NCBI GenBank assembly: GCA_019059635.1 | Contig: JAGVRJ010000012.1 | Location: 930,001-994,000 of the forward strand | From: Proales similis | Taxonomy: Eukaryota; Rotifera; Eurotatoria; Ploima; Proalidae | Length of the DNA stretch: 64,000 nucleotides | Reading direction: 5' to 3' | Shown here: in pieces, positions 1-11,127 of the stretch | Layout of the letters: the number at the start of each line of letters is the position of its first letter | Position numbering within the stretch: position 1 is the stretch's first letter | Translations under genes and position numbers: made by a program | The notes under the pieces: model-generated | Database searches by the model: none | Told to the model about the DNA's origin: nothing | What the model saw: only the letters and a program-made list of their open reading frames with translations

Positions 1-634
1 TCGTCATCGGGGCCCAATTTATTTTGGTTTCAATTGACTCTAGCCAAACAGAGACATTAGTTTTTTCTCTACGTATTTGAAAATCCAATAAAACCTAGTT
101 CCCAATCAGCCGCATTTCTACGCCCAACTTTCACCAAGTCGAAAAATATAATGAAACAGCGACCGGTTGGTCTCGATGCGCGTCAGTACACGCGACGGCG
201 GCCAGATCATGTTCAAGCCGCGCTTCTATTCTAGAAGAACATTTCATTTAACTCTAAGTTTGCTGTCTACCGCATTCAAAGCGTCCAATCATCGAACTCT
301 TTTGAACGAATTGAACGATTTACTAACTTAAAGTAAAACATTTATCGTAATTCACTCAAAAAGAGACTAAGCCTTTCACTTGGCTCGAACTTGCGATGAA
401 TCAACACGTAAACACAACTTGACGCATCCAGCAATCGAAATGAGCTACAATCTCTCGAAATCGTCGCTTTAATCAAACAAATGAAACTTTATTCACTTCA
501 AATTCAATGATCAAATCGTACAAACAAAGCGGAATAGGAATTAAAATAGAATGAGAGAGAGAGAGAGAGAGCGAAAAAGTAAAGGATCAAAGTTCTTTGA
601 ATCGAAACCGAACGTGTGCGCTTGACTGAGCTAA

Positions 635-1459
635 TCAAGCCAGCGCCTCTTTGGGAACACACAGCGTTCTCACTGGCTCGTCAAGCATCAGCTGCAGCAA
701 GTCCTTGTGGTTAAGGTGCGATCGGGACCAGCTCACGATTATCTCTCGATCAGGGGGACAAGACTTTTTGAACGCGTCGGTTTGGTAGGCGTTGTTCAAG
801 TAGCGCCAAAGGTGTCGCATTCTCTTGGGAATATCAAAGTTCTTGAGGTGCTTGCCAGCCACGCGAATATGCTGAAGTTTGGGCAATAAAGCGCAGTCGA
901 GGCTCGTCATGAGCGCTCCATTCAGAAATCTCTTCTCTTCGCTTGCGTGCACCCGCAGGTAGTCGTCTATTCTCTGCAGCTCTTGTTCAAGATGAGACGA
1001 GTTGGCGGTTACATCTCGTATGAAGAAGGAGAATTTGGAGAACACGTTCAAACAGACTTTCTGGGCCTCGGGATTTTGCATTTGAAGTGGCGCGTTCGGA
1101 TAGAGCATGTCAAGGTATTCGGCGATTTCGTCCACGTCGCTCAGGATAATTGCATTTGGCGCGGTATCGTCCGAGTCCACCAACGAATTTGAGCCATGAA
1201 TTAATACAGGCGGCTTGATCGAGAGTTCTTTGAACTCTTTTGGCGGATTGTCCAAGTTTATGGTGATCACATCGAAGTTGAATCGGTTAAATTGGGCTTT
1301 GACCAACAGCTGGAGGAATATGTCCTGGCAGAAGGGACAAGCTCCCTGTGATCTGCCGTCTTGACCAGCCTTGACAAACAAATGAAGTTTGTTCGGGTCG
1401 ACCATTGAGTATGTGCTATTTGAAGGCGACGAATAAGTCGACGACGGACTCTGGCTCAT
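635..1459 (-). CDS. CLIC: Chloride intracellular channel (CLIC) family protein, intronless
   Basis: The 274-residue single-exon product has an N-terminal thioredoxin/GST-like fold with the motif ACPFCQ at about residues 39-44, the place where CLIC and nematode EXC-4-type proteins carry their redox cysteine. An all-alpha GST C-domain follows (about 110-250). The region after the motif reads like CLIC strand beta-2 (FDVITINLDNPP) and the cis-Pro segment KPPVLIHG. CLICs are dimorphic: soluble glutathione-S-transferase-like proteins that can associate with membranes and act in tubulogenesis and redox control. The first 20 residues are a Ser/Thr-rich extension. The start ATG at 1457-1459 is the first in frame. 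The length (about 240-290 aa) suits the family. No intron is needed, unlike most genes here. Channel activity itself cannot be read from sequence. Confidence 0.9.
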   Translation of the reverse strand: MSQSPSSTYSSPSNSTYSMVDPNKLHLFVKAGQDGRSQGACPFCQDIFLQLLVKAQFNRFNFDVITINLDNPPKEFKELSIKPPVLIHGSNSLVDSDDTAPNAIILSDVDEIAEYLDMLYPNAPLQMQNPEAQKVCLNVFSKFSFFIRDVTANSSHLEQELQRIDDYLRVHASEEKRFLNGALMTSLDCALLPKLQHIRVAGKHLKNFDIPKRMRHLWRYLNNAYQTDAFKKSCPPDREIIVSWSRSHLNHKDLLQLMLDEPVRTLCVPKEALA

Positions 1460-3626
1460 TTTCAGCTCGTTCTATCCATTCAGTTGTCTAAAGCCTAAAT
1501 TTGACTTTGTGTGGTTATTTAGTTTGCACGCACACGCATTTGCCAAGTTCTTATTTGGTTTGTGCAAGTGAAATAGGTGAATTGAGCCCAAGAGGAAATA
1601 GTGAGAGGAATTTGTTGAATTAGAAAGTCAAAAAGGCATGTACATTCATGTGCATTGAGGTGTTGTTCAAGTCAACAAGACCGCTGCTGCATTATTACGT
1701 GACTCGGAATTCCAAGTTCGCAAATGTGAACTGGCAAGTCTTGTTTGAGTTGGAAGAAATAATGAAGTTTAATTTGAAGCCCAAATATTCGCACAGAAGC
1801 ATTAATAAATGGGAATGGAATTTGAGCGATTTTTCACTGTGTAGATAGAAAACCTCTTTAGACAAAGAGAAAGAGAGAGAAAGGGTAACGGCGCGAAATA
1901 ATTAGTGACGCAAGCTGGACGATCGCAAATTCTAATTAGATTTGTTGGTGAGTGAAAGGAAACGCTCAACAAGCTATGAGGTAACATTTCAGAGAGCCTT
2001 TGATGCTTGCAAATTGCGTCCGACCGATAAGCGTTTGTTTATGTTGAGATTATCTCGATGCGAACAAGTTTGGGGGTTAGTTCGCCTGAATGCACTCGTC
2101 TACTTCCTGAGTGCCTAAATAGAGCGACTAGCACTATTCAAATCGCACTAGGTCCATTCAATTAGTTAGAAATAAGTCTCTTGAGCCATCGCTTGCGAAT
2201 AATCAAATCAAAGGGAGACGACGTGTGCATAGATAACCTTCGTTAAATGAATGGGTCAATCCGCTTGAATTTGATAACGATTACGACCCGGTGATGGTTT
2301 TTTGTATTCGAATTGAATTGGTGAGCTCAGCTTCTCATCAAGACCAATCTAGTGGCGAACAAGAAATTAGAAATTGAAATGAGTTGATCAGCTAATAAGC
2401 ATTTGTCCTAAATTCGCTTTCAGAGACACAGTTTGCAAGCTTAAGCGGTCAATTTGCTCTTCGAAGCCGATTAGTGGCCGTAACAGGTTAGAATAATTCG
2501 CCAACATGTGGCACATCGAAATTAATTTGCTATTCCGATGGCTTGATCTAGACATCGGCTAACATGAACTTGAAATGAACCTGAAAAAGCGAGAAAAAAA
2601 ACAGTTGCAAGCAAAACAACCACTCGATCAAATCATAATTAAACCTCACTCAGGTTTTGTTGCTCTCTCCGTCTCTCTTTCGGTGTGTGTGTGTATGTGT
2701 AGGCACTCTGCTTTTGCTCTCTTTGATTGGCTCGAATTCGAAATTCAAAATCTAATCGTTGTTTGACCTGTGCGTCTCTAGCTAGCGGGTCTAATGATTA
2801 TTTCTCAAGTATTTGTTGGTAAGTTTGGTTGCGCTTGAGGGCCCTGATCGGACCTTAGATTGCAGAAAAGTTCCCAACTCCATTTAAATTGCGCACGACA
2901 TACTTGACCACGCACACACACACACAAACGAATAGATGGATCGAAATAAAAACTGATCGAATTTTAATTAATCGCTCGACTGACCTGGACTGAGCCGGCA
3001 TTCGAAAGCGATCTACCTTAATCTATCATCAAAATTTTTTTTATTTGCTCATGTACTCACAATGTTTAGAGAAATGACCTGGTTGAATCGGCGCTTCAGC
3101 GACCCACTCACAAAATGGCCCGAATCTGTTCAGATGCTGCGTTGTATTTGTGAAGCAAAAGAAGGAAAGACCAAGTGAATCAGAATCTTGCACAATAATT
3201 CTGGTTGCAGAAATAAGAAAAAGAAAAATAACTTGTGTTCTTGAAAATAAAAGAACAGTTATGAATTGCGAAATCCCTATATTAAGAACTGAAATGGAAA
3301 AAGGGGGCTATGAAACCATCTAAGTGGAATATGGCTTGTACCTTCAGATCTCGAATGGAAGAGCTAATGCGCTAAAAAAAAAAAACTAAAAATAAAACCG
3401 GCTAGCATAAGGACGTGTATATCGAGGCTGCCGCAAGGTGCTCAAATAAAAACGAAAATTGAATAGAAAAATGAATATTTATTTGAATACGGGTAAGGAA
3501 CATGGCTGAAAACTGGCGGTAATTAAGAATATAAGTTTAATCCTAAATCCGAAAAAAGTTGATCCATTTTAATATCTTCTATTCTATCTACAAACGTAAT
3601 GTAAGAGAAGAAATCTTGGCAAGGCC
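1460..3626. other. Intergenic, no gene seen
   Basis: About 2.2 kb between CLIC and the first glutamine synthetase, both on the minus strand. Only short chance reading frames occur. A short CA run lies near 2921-2933 and a TG-rich stretch near 2682-2701. It should hold the CLIC promoter (high end of the CLIC gene) and the 3' flank of the glutamine synthetase, but no motif is distinctive enough to call. Confidence 0.6.
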
Positions 3627-4680
3627 TTAGTCTGTCTCGTTCAGAACGGTGGTTCGAACAAGGAGTTCAGTGACCACGTACGGGTCGCAGTTTGAGGATG
3701 GTCGGCGGTCCTCAAGGTAGCCACATTGGTCCTCGCCTACGCTGCGGGGAATGCGCACACTGCAGCCGCGGTTTGCCACACCGGCGCTGAACTGCTCAAT
3801 TGAGGAAGTTTCATGGTGACCAGTAAGTCGGCGTCGGTTATCCATTCCACCGCGAGGATCGTAGTTCTTTATGTGAGTCGAGTGGCGTTTTCCAAGCTTC
3901 TCGATCGCATCTTCGATCGCTTTAATTCCGCCCGGCTGTCGCATGGCAAGAGTAGAGTAGTTGGTGTGTGCACCGGCTCCGTTCCAGTTTCCGGTGATCG
4001 GCTTCGGGTCGAAGGTGACCACGATGCCAAACTCTTCGGCCACTCGGTGAAGGATGTAGCGGGCCACCCACAAATGGTCTCCAGCTTCGATGCCCTCGCA
4101 GGGTCCGACCTGGAACTCCCACTGGGATGCCATCACCTCGGCGTTCGTTCCGCAGATCTTTACTCCGGCGTACAGGCAGGCCTTGTAGTGGGCCTCCATC
4201 ACGTCGCGGCCAAATGCTCGGTCGGCGCCAACCGAGCAGTAGTAAGGTCCCTGGGGGCCTGGGTAGCCGTTGGGCTTAGGCCAGCCGAACGGCCAGCCGT
4301 CACGCTCCATCAAGCTGTACTCTTGCTCGATGCCGAACCAGGGGTGAGCTTCGCGAGCGGCGTTCATCGCCTCCTCGCACTTGGCGCGCTTGTTGGTCTC
4401 GTGCGGGGTCTTGTCGTACTTGTAGGTCTCCGACATGACGAGGATGTTCTTGCCGCCCAGGAACGGGTCGCGGAAGATGGCCACCGGCTTCAGATACACG
4501 TCCGAGTTTGAACCCTCGGCCTGCTCAGTGCTCGAACCATCAAAGTTCCACCACTTGAGCTCACTTGGGCTTGTCGGCTCAAAGTCGATGGTCATCGTCT
4601 TTGATCGCAGATTCTCGCCCGAACCATCGATCCATATATAGGTGGCCAGCACCGTGTCCTTGGGTTGTTCAAGATCAAGG
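3586..4680 (-). repeat. Inverted-repeat arm 1 (homogenised glutamine synthetase body)
   Basis: This stretch, read on the minus strand, matches 6103-7197 almost base for base, including synonymous sites and the first 40 nt of 3' flank. Identity starts abruptly at the codons for LDLEQP and stops abruptly in the 3' flank. The two arms are separated by about 1.4 kb of unrelated DNA. Confidence 0.85.
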
Positions 4681-4742
4681 AATTTTTTAAGGATCGATTT
4701 GTCGGTTGCCGAAGGGTTGGCAAACATCGGATTTTGCGCCAT
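3627..4742 (-). CDS. GLUL: Glutamine synthetase, copy 1 (intronless)
   Basis: The 371-residue product is a eukaryotic type (GSII) glutamine synthetase, which makes glutamine from glutamate, ammonia and ATP in the cytosol or mitochondria. Visible signatures: the beta-grasp motif WNFDGSST (about 66-73), the catalytic region FGIEQEYSL (about 136-144), [14 protein letters not shown] and the ATP-binding signature [13 protein letters not shown]. The length is that of animal GS minus a few C-terminal residues. The start ATG at 4740-4742 lies about 60 nt downstream of a TATA-like box. It is head to head with copy 2 (6044-7156). From about residue 25 on, the two proteins differ at only a few positions (for example D/E, S/L and Q/K), whereas the first 25 residues differ clearly. 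No intron, unlike most neighbours. Confidence 0.97.
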   Translation of the reverse strand: MAQNPMFANPSATDKSILKKFLDLEQPKDTVLATYIWIDGSGENLRSKTMTIDFEPTSPSELKWWNFDGSSTEQAEGSNSDVYLKPVAIFRDPFLGGKNILVMSETYKYDKTPHETNKRAKCEEAMNAAREAHPWFGIEQEYSLMERDGWPFGWPKPNGYPGPQGPYYCSVGADRAFGRDVMEAHYKACLYAGVKICGTNAEVMASQWEFQVGPCEGIEAGDHLWVARYILHRVAEEFGIVVTFDPKPITGNWNGAGAHTNYSTLAMRQPGGIKAIEDAIEKLGKRHSTHIKNYDPRGGMDNRRRLTGHHETSSIEQFSAGVANRGCSVRIPRSVGEDQCGYLEDRRPSSNCDPYVVTELLVRTTVLNETD

Positions 4743-4799
4743 TTCGATGTCGGTTGGTTTTTTCTTAAAAAATGATGCAGATTCAAGATAAGGTGGGAC

Positions 4800-4807
4800 T
4801 TTTTATA
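4800..4807 (-). promoter_or_regulatory. TATA-like box of glutamine synthetase copy 1
   Basis: TATAAAAA on the minus strand, ending 58 nt before the start codon at 4742. This spacing would place the transcription start near 4770 and give a short leader. The call rests on motif and position only. Confidence 0.5.
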
Positions 4808-5988
4808 CGCCCGTCTAGGCCTCTTTTTTTTTGAGTGTAATCACATCGCGTCGCTTATCGCTGTTCAATCTACCACATTAATGTATTTTATTCTCATGCG
4901 GCGAGTCGTCTTGTGAGCGATCGGCAATTATTTCTCTACATAACCTACGATTTTCTACTAGCTCGAGAGATATCGTTTTTCTCTACAGTTAGCTCTCTGA
5001 CATTACATAAATTTTAATTTGAAAAATATGGCGTCTCTAGAAAGTTTTTGCATGAACGCTAATTTACATTTTAAATTGCCAGATGGCTCGACTCACCTCA
5101 ATTCTTGTCTTTTTTATTAGATCTAACTTCATTTGACATTTGCCTTTGAAGAATATTCACATTCAAGGTATATCTTATCGAAATCGTTTCTATCAAGCAT
5201 AGTGCGGGCGGAGCACTCTAGAAATTTCTCTGAATTATTTGGGTTCATTTGATTCCCTCAACTTTGAGCACAAAGCGAAGAAATTAATTTTAACAAAGAG
5301 ATGTTTTAAATTAGGGCTTCAGGGCTTTATGTCCTATTAATTGGAAGGCCTAGATCCAAGCTTGCTAGATTGAGCAAAAGTGCGCAATATTCGCTCAAAC
5401 TAGCCAAATAAAGAGGGATGATCAAAGAAAATTAGAATAATATATGAAAGCGTCGTCTTGTGTACTTCGAGAGTCTAGGGCTTTGGAAAATAAAAGACCT
5501 CCCCCCTCCCTTAAAACTCCCTGGAAAACACCTTGGTATGTTCACAACTCTGGGAGGAGCTAGAGTCTAGATACTAAGGACCGCCTTCGTACTAATATAT
5601 TTCGGATGAATATAAACAGAGGATTGTAAATTTTGAGATTACGTTTGATATTGAATCAAAGATCGGATAAAACTCGTTGGGAATTTTGGGTCAAAGGACT
5701 AGCAAAATCACCAAGAGATTCGGAAAAGAAAAAAATGAGAAGCAAGTAATGCAAATAATAAACCTCTGTGGGGTAAAATAGTAAGGAAAGACAAAAAAAA
5801 TCAGATTCAAGTGTCAGGAAATTATTATAATTGTTGTTAAAAAATGACAATTATGCATATCGTTGAAAAAAGAAATCTAAAAAGTAGCAATCAAAAATCC
5901 GGGCCTACAAAGCTTAAAAATTGATTGGCTAACAAAAATGAACAATGAATTGGGATGCTTAAGCTTAGCAAGGCCTCTAAGCTCAGTG

Positions 5989-5996
5989 TATAAAAA
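5989..5996 (+). promoter_or_regulatory. TATA-like box of glutamine synthetase copy 2
   Basis: TATAAAAA 48 nt upstream of the start codon at 6044, a mirror of the arrangement at copy 1. Motif and spacing are the only evidence. Confidence 0.5.
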
Positions 5997-6023
5997 CCAT
6001 AGACCAAAACGCGGCGAAATTAG

Positions 6024-6035
6024 ATGAAAAGTTGA
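6024..6035 (+). promoter_or_regulatory. Minimal upstream ORF in the leader of glutamine synthetase copy 2
   Basis: ATG AAA AGT TGA, three sense codons and a stop, ending 8 nt before the main ATG at 6044. If the transcript starts about 30 nt below the TATA box it would include this uORF. The equivalent leader of copy 1 has no upstream ATG. A role in translational control is inference. Confidence 0.35.
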
Positions 6036-6043
6036 AGTGCAAA

Positions 6044-7156
6044 ATGTCTAATCCGATATTGTCAAACCCCTCTGCCACCGAGAAGGCAGTTTTGAGAAAG
6101 TTCCTTGATCTTGAACAACCCAAGGAGAAGGTGCTGGCCACCTATATATGGATCGATGGTTCGGGCGAGAATCTGCGATCAAAGACGATGACCATCGACT
6201 TTGAGCCGACAAGCCCAAGTGAGCTCAAGTGGTGGAACTTTGATGGTTCGAGCACTGAGCAGGCCGAGGGTTCAAACTCGGACGTGTATCTGAAGCCGGT
6301 GGCCATCTTCCGCGACCCGTTCCTGGGCGGCAAGAACATCCTCGTCATGTCGGAGACCTACAAGTACGACAAGACCCCGCACGAGACCAACAAGCGCGCC
6401 AAGTGCGAGGAGGCGATGAACGCCGCTCGCGAAGCTCACCCCTGGTTCGGCATCGAGCAAGAGTACAGCTTGATGGAGCGTGACGGCTGGCCGTTCGGCT
6501 GGCCTAAGCCCAACGGCTACCCAGGCCCCCAGGGACCTTACTACTGCTCGGTTGGCGCCGACCGAGCTTTTGGCCGCGATGTGATGGAGGCCCACTACAA
6601 GGCCTGCCTGTACGCCGGAGTAAAGATCTGCGGCACGAACGCCGAGGTGATGGCATCCCAGTGGGAGTTCCAGGTCGGACCCTGCGAGGGCATCGAGGCC
6701 GGAGACCATTTGTGGGTGGCCCGCTACATCCTTCACCGAGTGGCCGAAGAGTTTGGCATCGTGGTCACCTTCGACCCGAAGCCGATCACCGGAAACTGGA
6801 ACGGAGCCGGCGCACACACCAACTACTCTACTCTTGCCATGCGACAGCCGGGCGGAATAAAAGCGATCGAAGAGGCGATCGAGAAGCTTGGAAAGCGCCA
6901 CTTGACGCACATTAAGAACTACGATCCTCGCGGTGGAATGGATAACCGACGCCGACTTACTGGTCACCATGAAACTTCCTCGATTGAGCAGTTTAGCGCC
7001 GGTGTGGCAAACCGTGGCTGCAGTGTGCGCATTCCCCGCAGCGTAGGCGAGGACAAATGTGGCTACCTTGAGGACCGCCGACCATCCTCAAACTGCGACC
7101 CGTACGTGGTCACTGAACTCCTTGTTCGAACCACCGTTCTGAACGAGACAGACTAA
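6044..7156 (+). CDS. GLUL: Glutamine synthetase, copy 2 (intronless)
   Basis: A 370-residue GSII glutamine synthetase with the same signatures as copy 1 ([25 protein letters not shown]). The frame is open a few codons further upstream, but the first ATG is at 6044 (protein start MSNPILSN). The N-terminal 25 residues differ from copy 1, including AVLRKF in place of SILKKF and PKEKV in place of PKDTV. After that, identity is near complete at DNA level and continues about 40 nt past the stop codon before the two 3' flanks diverge. Both copies look intact, so both are probably functional, perhaps with different expression given their unrelated promoters. Confidence 0.97.
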   Translation: MSNPILSNPSATEKAVLRKFLDLEQPKEKVLATYIWIDGSGENLRSKTMTIDFEPTSPSELKWWNFDGSSTEQAEGSNSDVYLKPVAIFRDPFLGGKNILVMSETYKYDKTPHETNKRAKCEEAMNAAREAHPWFGIEQEYSLMERDGWPFGWPKPNGYPGPQGPYYCSVGADRAFGRDVMEAHYKACLYAGVKICGTNAEVMASQWEFQVGPCEGIEAGDHLWVARYILHRVAEEFGIVVTFDPKPITGNWNGAGAHTNYSTLAMRQPGGIKAIEEAIEKLGKRHLTHIKNYDPRGGMDNRRRLTGHHETSSIEQFSAGVANRGCSVRIPRSVGEDKCGYLEDRRPSSNCDPYVVTELLVRTTVLNETD

Positions 7157-7197
7157 GGCCTTGCCAAGATTTCTTCTCTTACATTACGTTTGTAGAT
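6103..7197 (+). repeat. Inverted-repeat arm 2 (homogenised glutamine synthetase body)
   Basis: Partner of the arm at 3586-4680; see that entry. Sharp identity boundaries with diverged sequence on both sides suggest gene conversion rather than one recent block duplication. Confidence 0.85.
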
Positions 7198-7492
7198 TTT
7201 CCGCAGCATAAATTAATTTGGAAGTAGAATAATTGAAATAATTTACAAAAAGAAAAGTAATGCCTTCTTAGTCATGATTCCCAGGAAAATAATAAATCCT
7301 TAATAAATTATAAGAACAAATCGTGTATAGGAAGTCTCTAAAATTTTAAGACAATCGATCTTCCTGGCAAACCTGTATAGATTCGATAGGTTTAGCTTAT
7401 ATTCCCTACAGAATGTTAAGGAGATTCAATCCATTCTCTAATTCAAGCCATTAAAAAAATAAAAATGTAACACGTTATGTAATAAGTTGTAT

Positions 7493-7499
7493 TATAAAT
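7493..7499 (+). promoter_or_regulatory. TATA-like box of SLC5-type transporter copy A
   Basis: TATAAAT 86 nt upstream of the start codon at 7586. Weak evidence: motif and position only. Confidence 0.35.
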
Positions 7500-7585
7500 G
7501 CACGACATTACTTTCTCTTCAACAAAACCGATCAACCATTCTAGAAAAGAAGAAATAACTATTCAACCACAATTACCCAAAAAGA

Positions 7586-10025
7586 ATGCTTCGAAATGAA
7601 AACATATTTACATTCACCGACTACACAGTATTCGGTTTAATGCTGGCAGTAAGTGGTGCCATCGGCCTGTACTGTGGCTGGGTAGACCGGAAGAAGGCGT
7701 CGACCAAGGACTACTTGTTCGGCGGAGGCCAACTGAACGTAAGTCGCTTTTGGCCCAGGTTGCGCAGAGCACTGGCTGATTGGATTGGTGATTTGACGCT
7801 TAGATCATTCCGGTGGGAATCTCGATCCTGGGCAGCTTCATATCGGCGATCGGAATCCTTGGCGTGCCGTGGGAGGTCTACCGATTCGGAACTATGTATT
7901 GGCTCTCGCTGGTCTCTTATTGTGCGGCTCAGGTTGTGGCAGCAGTGGTGTTCATCCCGCTGTTCCACAGACTCAAGTTGGCGAGCGCCTACGAATACTT
8001 TGAGCACAGGTTTAACGGAGCAGTGAGAACGTTCGCTTCGATGGTTTTCGTCCTTCAGATGGTAGGCGGCTCACTTGCCGATCGACCTGTAGGAAGCTCT
8101 CTCATTTTTCAAGTTCCTCTATATGGCAGTGGCCTTGTACACGCCGGCGTTGGCGATTGAGCAAGTGACGAAATTCCCTCTCCTCCTGTCGATTCGTAAG
8201 TAGAGTGTTTGAGGAAATTGCCAGAGCCAGAACTCAACAGACGATAAGTGGGCACCGGAACAATCTGCCTGGTCTACACAGTGATTGGCGGAATGAAGGT
8301 GAGTAGCTGAGGTCTCGGTTGGTCTGTTCGCACGCTTATCGCCCATCAGGCAACCGTCTGGACCGACACGTTCCAAGTCGGAGTCATGTTCCTCGGTAAG
8401 ACAGTCGCGGGCCCGATCAGTTGGCATTATAACTGACCATTCAAAGGCCTGATTGTGATCATCATCAAGGGAGCCTTGAGCGTGGAAGGCGGAGCCCCAG
8501 AAGTTTGGAGGCGATTGGAGTCGACCGGAAGGATCGAGTTTTTCGAGTAAGCGCCACTTTCACTTTTAAGGAATAACTTTCCCAATCAAAGTGACCGAAT
8601 CTGGTAGCTTCGATATCACCCCGTTCAAGAGGCACACGTTCTGGGCCATCATAATCGGAGGCTTCTTCAACGAGATGACCGTCTACGGCTCAAACCAAGG
8701 AACCATTCAGCGCTACTTGTCTGTGCCCAAGTGGACAGATGCTCTCAAGTGAATTTCTATCACCCTCAGTTTGGAAGTCCCGAGTCTGAAACAATCATGG
8801 CCAGGGCTCTTATGGTGAACCTGGTCGGAGGTGTCAGTCTCATATCACTGACTGTCCTCGCCGGCATGGTCGCGTTCGCAAAGTATTCCGAATGCGATGT
8901 GCTGTCGACCGGCAAGATCGACAAGGGAGAGCAGATGCTGCCGTTCTACGTCATCGACAAGGATATTCTGGGCGCCATCCCAGGTCTGCCGGGCCTCTTC
9001 ATCGCGACCATTTACAGCGCTGCACTGAGGTGAGACCGTTGTGGCACGCCTATCGTCCTCACCTGACCAACCCTTCACGTCTGAAGCACCATCTCCACCG
9101 GAATGAACTCGCTGGCTGCGGTGACTATCAACGACTTTGTAAAGCCACTCTACCTGTACACCAAAGGCCGGCCGATGAGCGAGGCCCGCGCAACGAACGT
9201 GTCTCGTCTGCTCGGTAGGACTCCTTGCTGTCCTCTGTTGCCCGTTTGTCTAATGAGCGTAGCCTTGGGTTTCGGAGCGGGCTCGATCGGACTCGCGTAC
9301 TTGTGCCAGTACGTGAACGACACGGTTCTGCAGATCACCCTCGGTCTGTTCGGTCTGTTTGGCGGTCCGCTCCTGGCCGCGTTCGCCATGGGCATGTTCC
9401 TGCCGTTCGTCAACTGGGTCGGAGTGCTTGCCGGTCTGGTGGTGAGTTCTGGCGTCAACTTGTGGATCGGTGTCGGCGCCATATTCTACGGCAAAGCGAC
9501 CGGCGTCAAGCCCTTGTCCATCGACGGATGTCCCTTCAATACCACACTGGTGCGGCCACTTCCTCTTCTCGACGAGCCCGTGTATGCCTTTGTTTTACCT
9601 TACTGTTTCTCGTTGTGGTACTTTGAATCTGAACTTTCACTAGTGAACCGTCCATTTACCGCATCTCCTACAAATACTACTCTTTGGTGGCCGTCATTAT
9701 ATCTGTCATTGTTGCTTCAATATGCAGTATTCTTGCCAACAAGTTAAAATTAGCACCTCAAAAACGAGTTGATCCAAAATTATTATCTGAACTTCTCTAT
9801 CGATCTAAACAGGAACTTGATTGTTCCGAGCTTAAGGTGTGGCCTTATTTTTTTCCATTTTTACAACTTGGTTTCTCATATTCTCCAAGGTTTCTCCAAT
9901 CGTTGATGAGTCTAAACCGATGCTTTGAGTTTTTAAAAACCAATCTCTCGATTTAAGCATTTAATAAAACTCAGGGAATTGTTTTCAATCTGAAGATTCT
10001 ATTTTCGGTTGATGTTTTGCTTTAA
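7586..10025 (+). CDS. Sodium-coupled solute transporter, SLC5 family, copy A
   Basis: Exons: 7586-7738, 7804-8061, 8114-8195, 8249-8298, 8350-8395, 8447-8546, 8608-8730, 8778-9029, 9087-9214, 9263-9581, 9644-9836 and probably 9975-10025; introns are 47-66 nt except the last (138 nt). The spliced product of about 584 residues is a sodium:solute symporter of the SLC5A6/SLC5A8 type (multivitamin or monocarboxylate carriers and related insect proteins). It shows GVPWEVYRFG, GLPGLF, STISTGMNSLAAVT (the Na2-site helix) and GLFGGPLL, about 13 membrane helices. Substrate cannot be deduced. The first 20 codons and the tail differ from copy B; the core and its introns are nearly identical. The last splice is uncertain: reading on without it ends at 9956. 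Confidence 0.88.
7661..9703 (+). repeat. Tandem repeat unit 1 (transporter copy A core)
   Basis: Matches 11200-13241 with very few substitutions across exons and introns alike. Identity falls off in exon 1 (5' side) and a few codons into exon 11 (3' side). Confidence 0.88.
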
Positions 10026-11127
10026 CCTTCTTTTTTTTGTTTTTATTTCTATCTTTATTGAAATTCTTCATTTTTAAATTAGTTTGATTCGAGCATTCAA
10101 TCTTTTGGTTGATTATAATTCTTTTCCCGATATTGTGGTGATTCTTAAGCTTTCGATGTGATTCTTTATTCAGAGACGAAGACTTTTTTTATTGCTTTAA
10201 CATGCACATAACAAAATTACACAATCAAACACGTTTCAGGCACGTGGAAATCGGTTGTATAACGGCCTTTGCATAACATGCTTTCTCAAGTGTTGTTAAC
10301 GGCCATCTCAGGGAGCATGAAAGATTGAGATAAGAGGAGAGAATTCGGTCTTTCGAGAAGAACAAATAAAAACTTGACATTTACTTAGTGGGCAAAAACA
10401 AAAGCAAGCGCCAGATGTTATTTTTTGAACAAAATTTATCAAAAAGTTTTATCCACACTTAGCTGGTCTGAAAAAGAGAGGTTCTTACAACAAAGGGTCA
10501 AAAAGGCTTAAGTGCCTTTTGTGCTCGCTTCAAACATAATTCTGATAGGATGGGTTGCGAGTCTTTGGGTTTTTAATAGACGACTGACCGAAAATTGAAT
10601 CCAAAACCTTGCGAAAAAAAAATTCTACTGGACAAGCACGGAATTTATTTCTTAGACTAATTCAGACAAAAAGGCGGAAAATGATTGAAAAAATGGGGTA
10701 GAATCCATGATTAGTAAGTTCTACGCAAACAAGAATCAGAAATGAAACTCGGGAAACAAAAGATAAAACTTTTTTTAGCAATTTCATCATTTTTAAACCT
10801 AAATGTCATACAAATAAAAAGCAAAGAGGAGAATCAAACAATTTAAAAGAAACGAAGCCATAAACTTGAAAGTTCGCCATTAGAAATGAAATTAAATTTT
10901 TTACATAAGCCGGCGTCAATAAATGATAAAGTTTCGACGGTCTAGAAAACCGATACCAAGACATTTGTCGAGCTGTTGAAAGACAAATTGTGTGAACAAG
11001 GATAACACGGGTTGGTAGCGTAAAATACCAACATATTTTTTCAAAAATAAAGCCTATCGAAGAGTATAAAAACAACAGGTGAACGAAAATTAAAAAACTA
11101 AGAAGAATTTCAGTTACGAGGACTAGA
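10026..11127. other. Intergenic between the tandem transporter genes
   Basis: About 1.1 kb with only chance reading frames on either strand. It must hold the 3' end of copy A and the promoter of copy B. It is not similar to the region upstream of copy A, so the promoters were not part of the homogenised tract. Confidence 0.5.
11065..11072 (+). promoter_or_regulatory. TATA-like box of SLC5-type transporter copy B
   Basis: TATAAAAA 55 nt upstream of the start codon at 11128, close to the spacing seen at both glutamine synthetase copies. Confidence 0.45.

Larger units (their letters stand above)
4743..6043. other. Divergent intergenic region between the two glutamine synthetase genes
   Basis: A 1.3-kb spacer that must hold the promoters of both GS copies. 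Each side has its own TATA-like box (4800-4807 minus; 5989-5996 plus). The spacer itself is AT-rich and shows no inverted repeat matching the homogenised gene bodies, so the two copies are probably regulated separately. Confidence 0.5.

Noticed and set aside
3813-4511. A 232-codon open frame antisense to glutamine synthetase, with a counterpart in copy 2 at 6272-6970
   Set aside because: It mirrors the strong codon bias of the sense gene; conservation between copies follows from the near-identical DNA. The product has no recognisable domain.
8749-8777. A 29-nt intron in the SLC5 genes (alternative donor after the DALK codons)
   Set aside because: A 47-nt intron with donor at 8731 gives better agreement with SLC5 length between QRY and the next helix and a more usual intron size.
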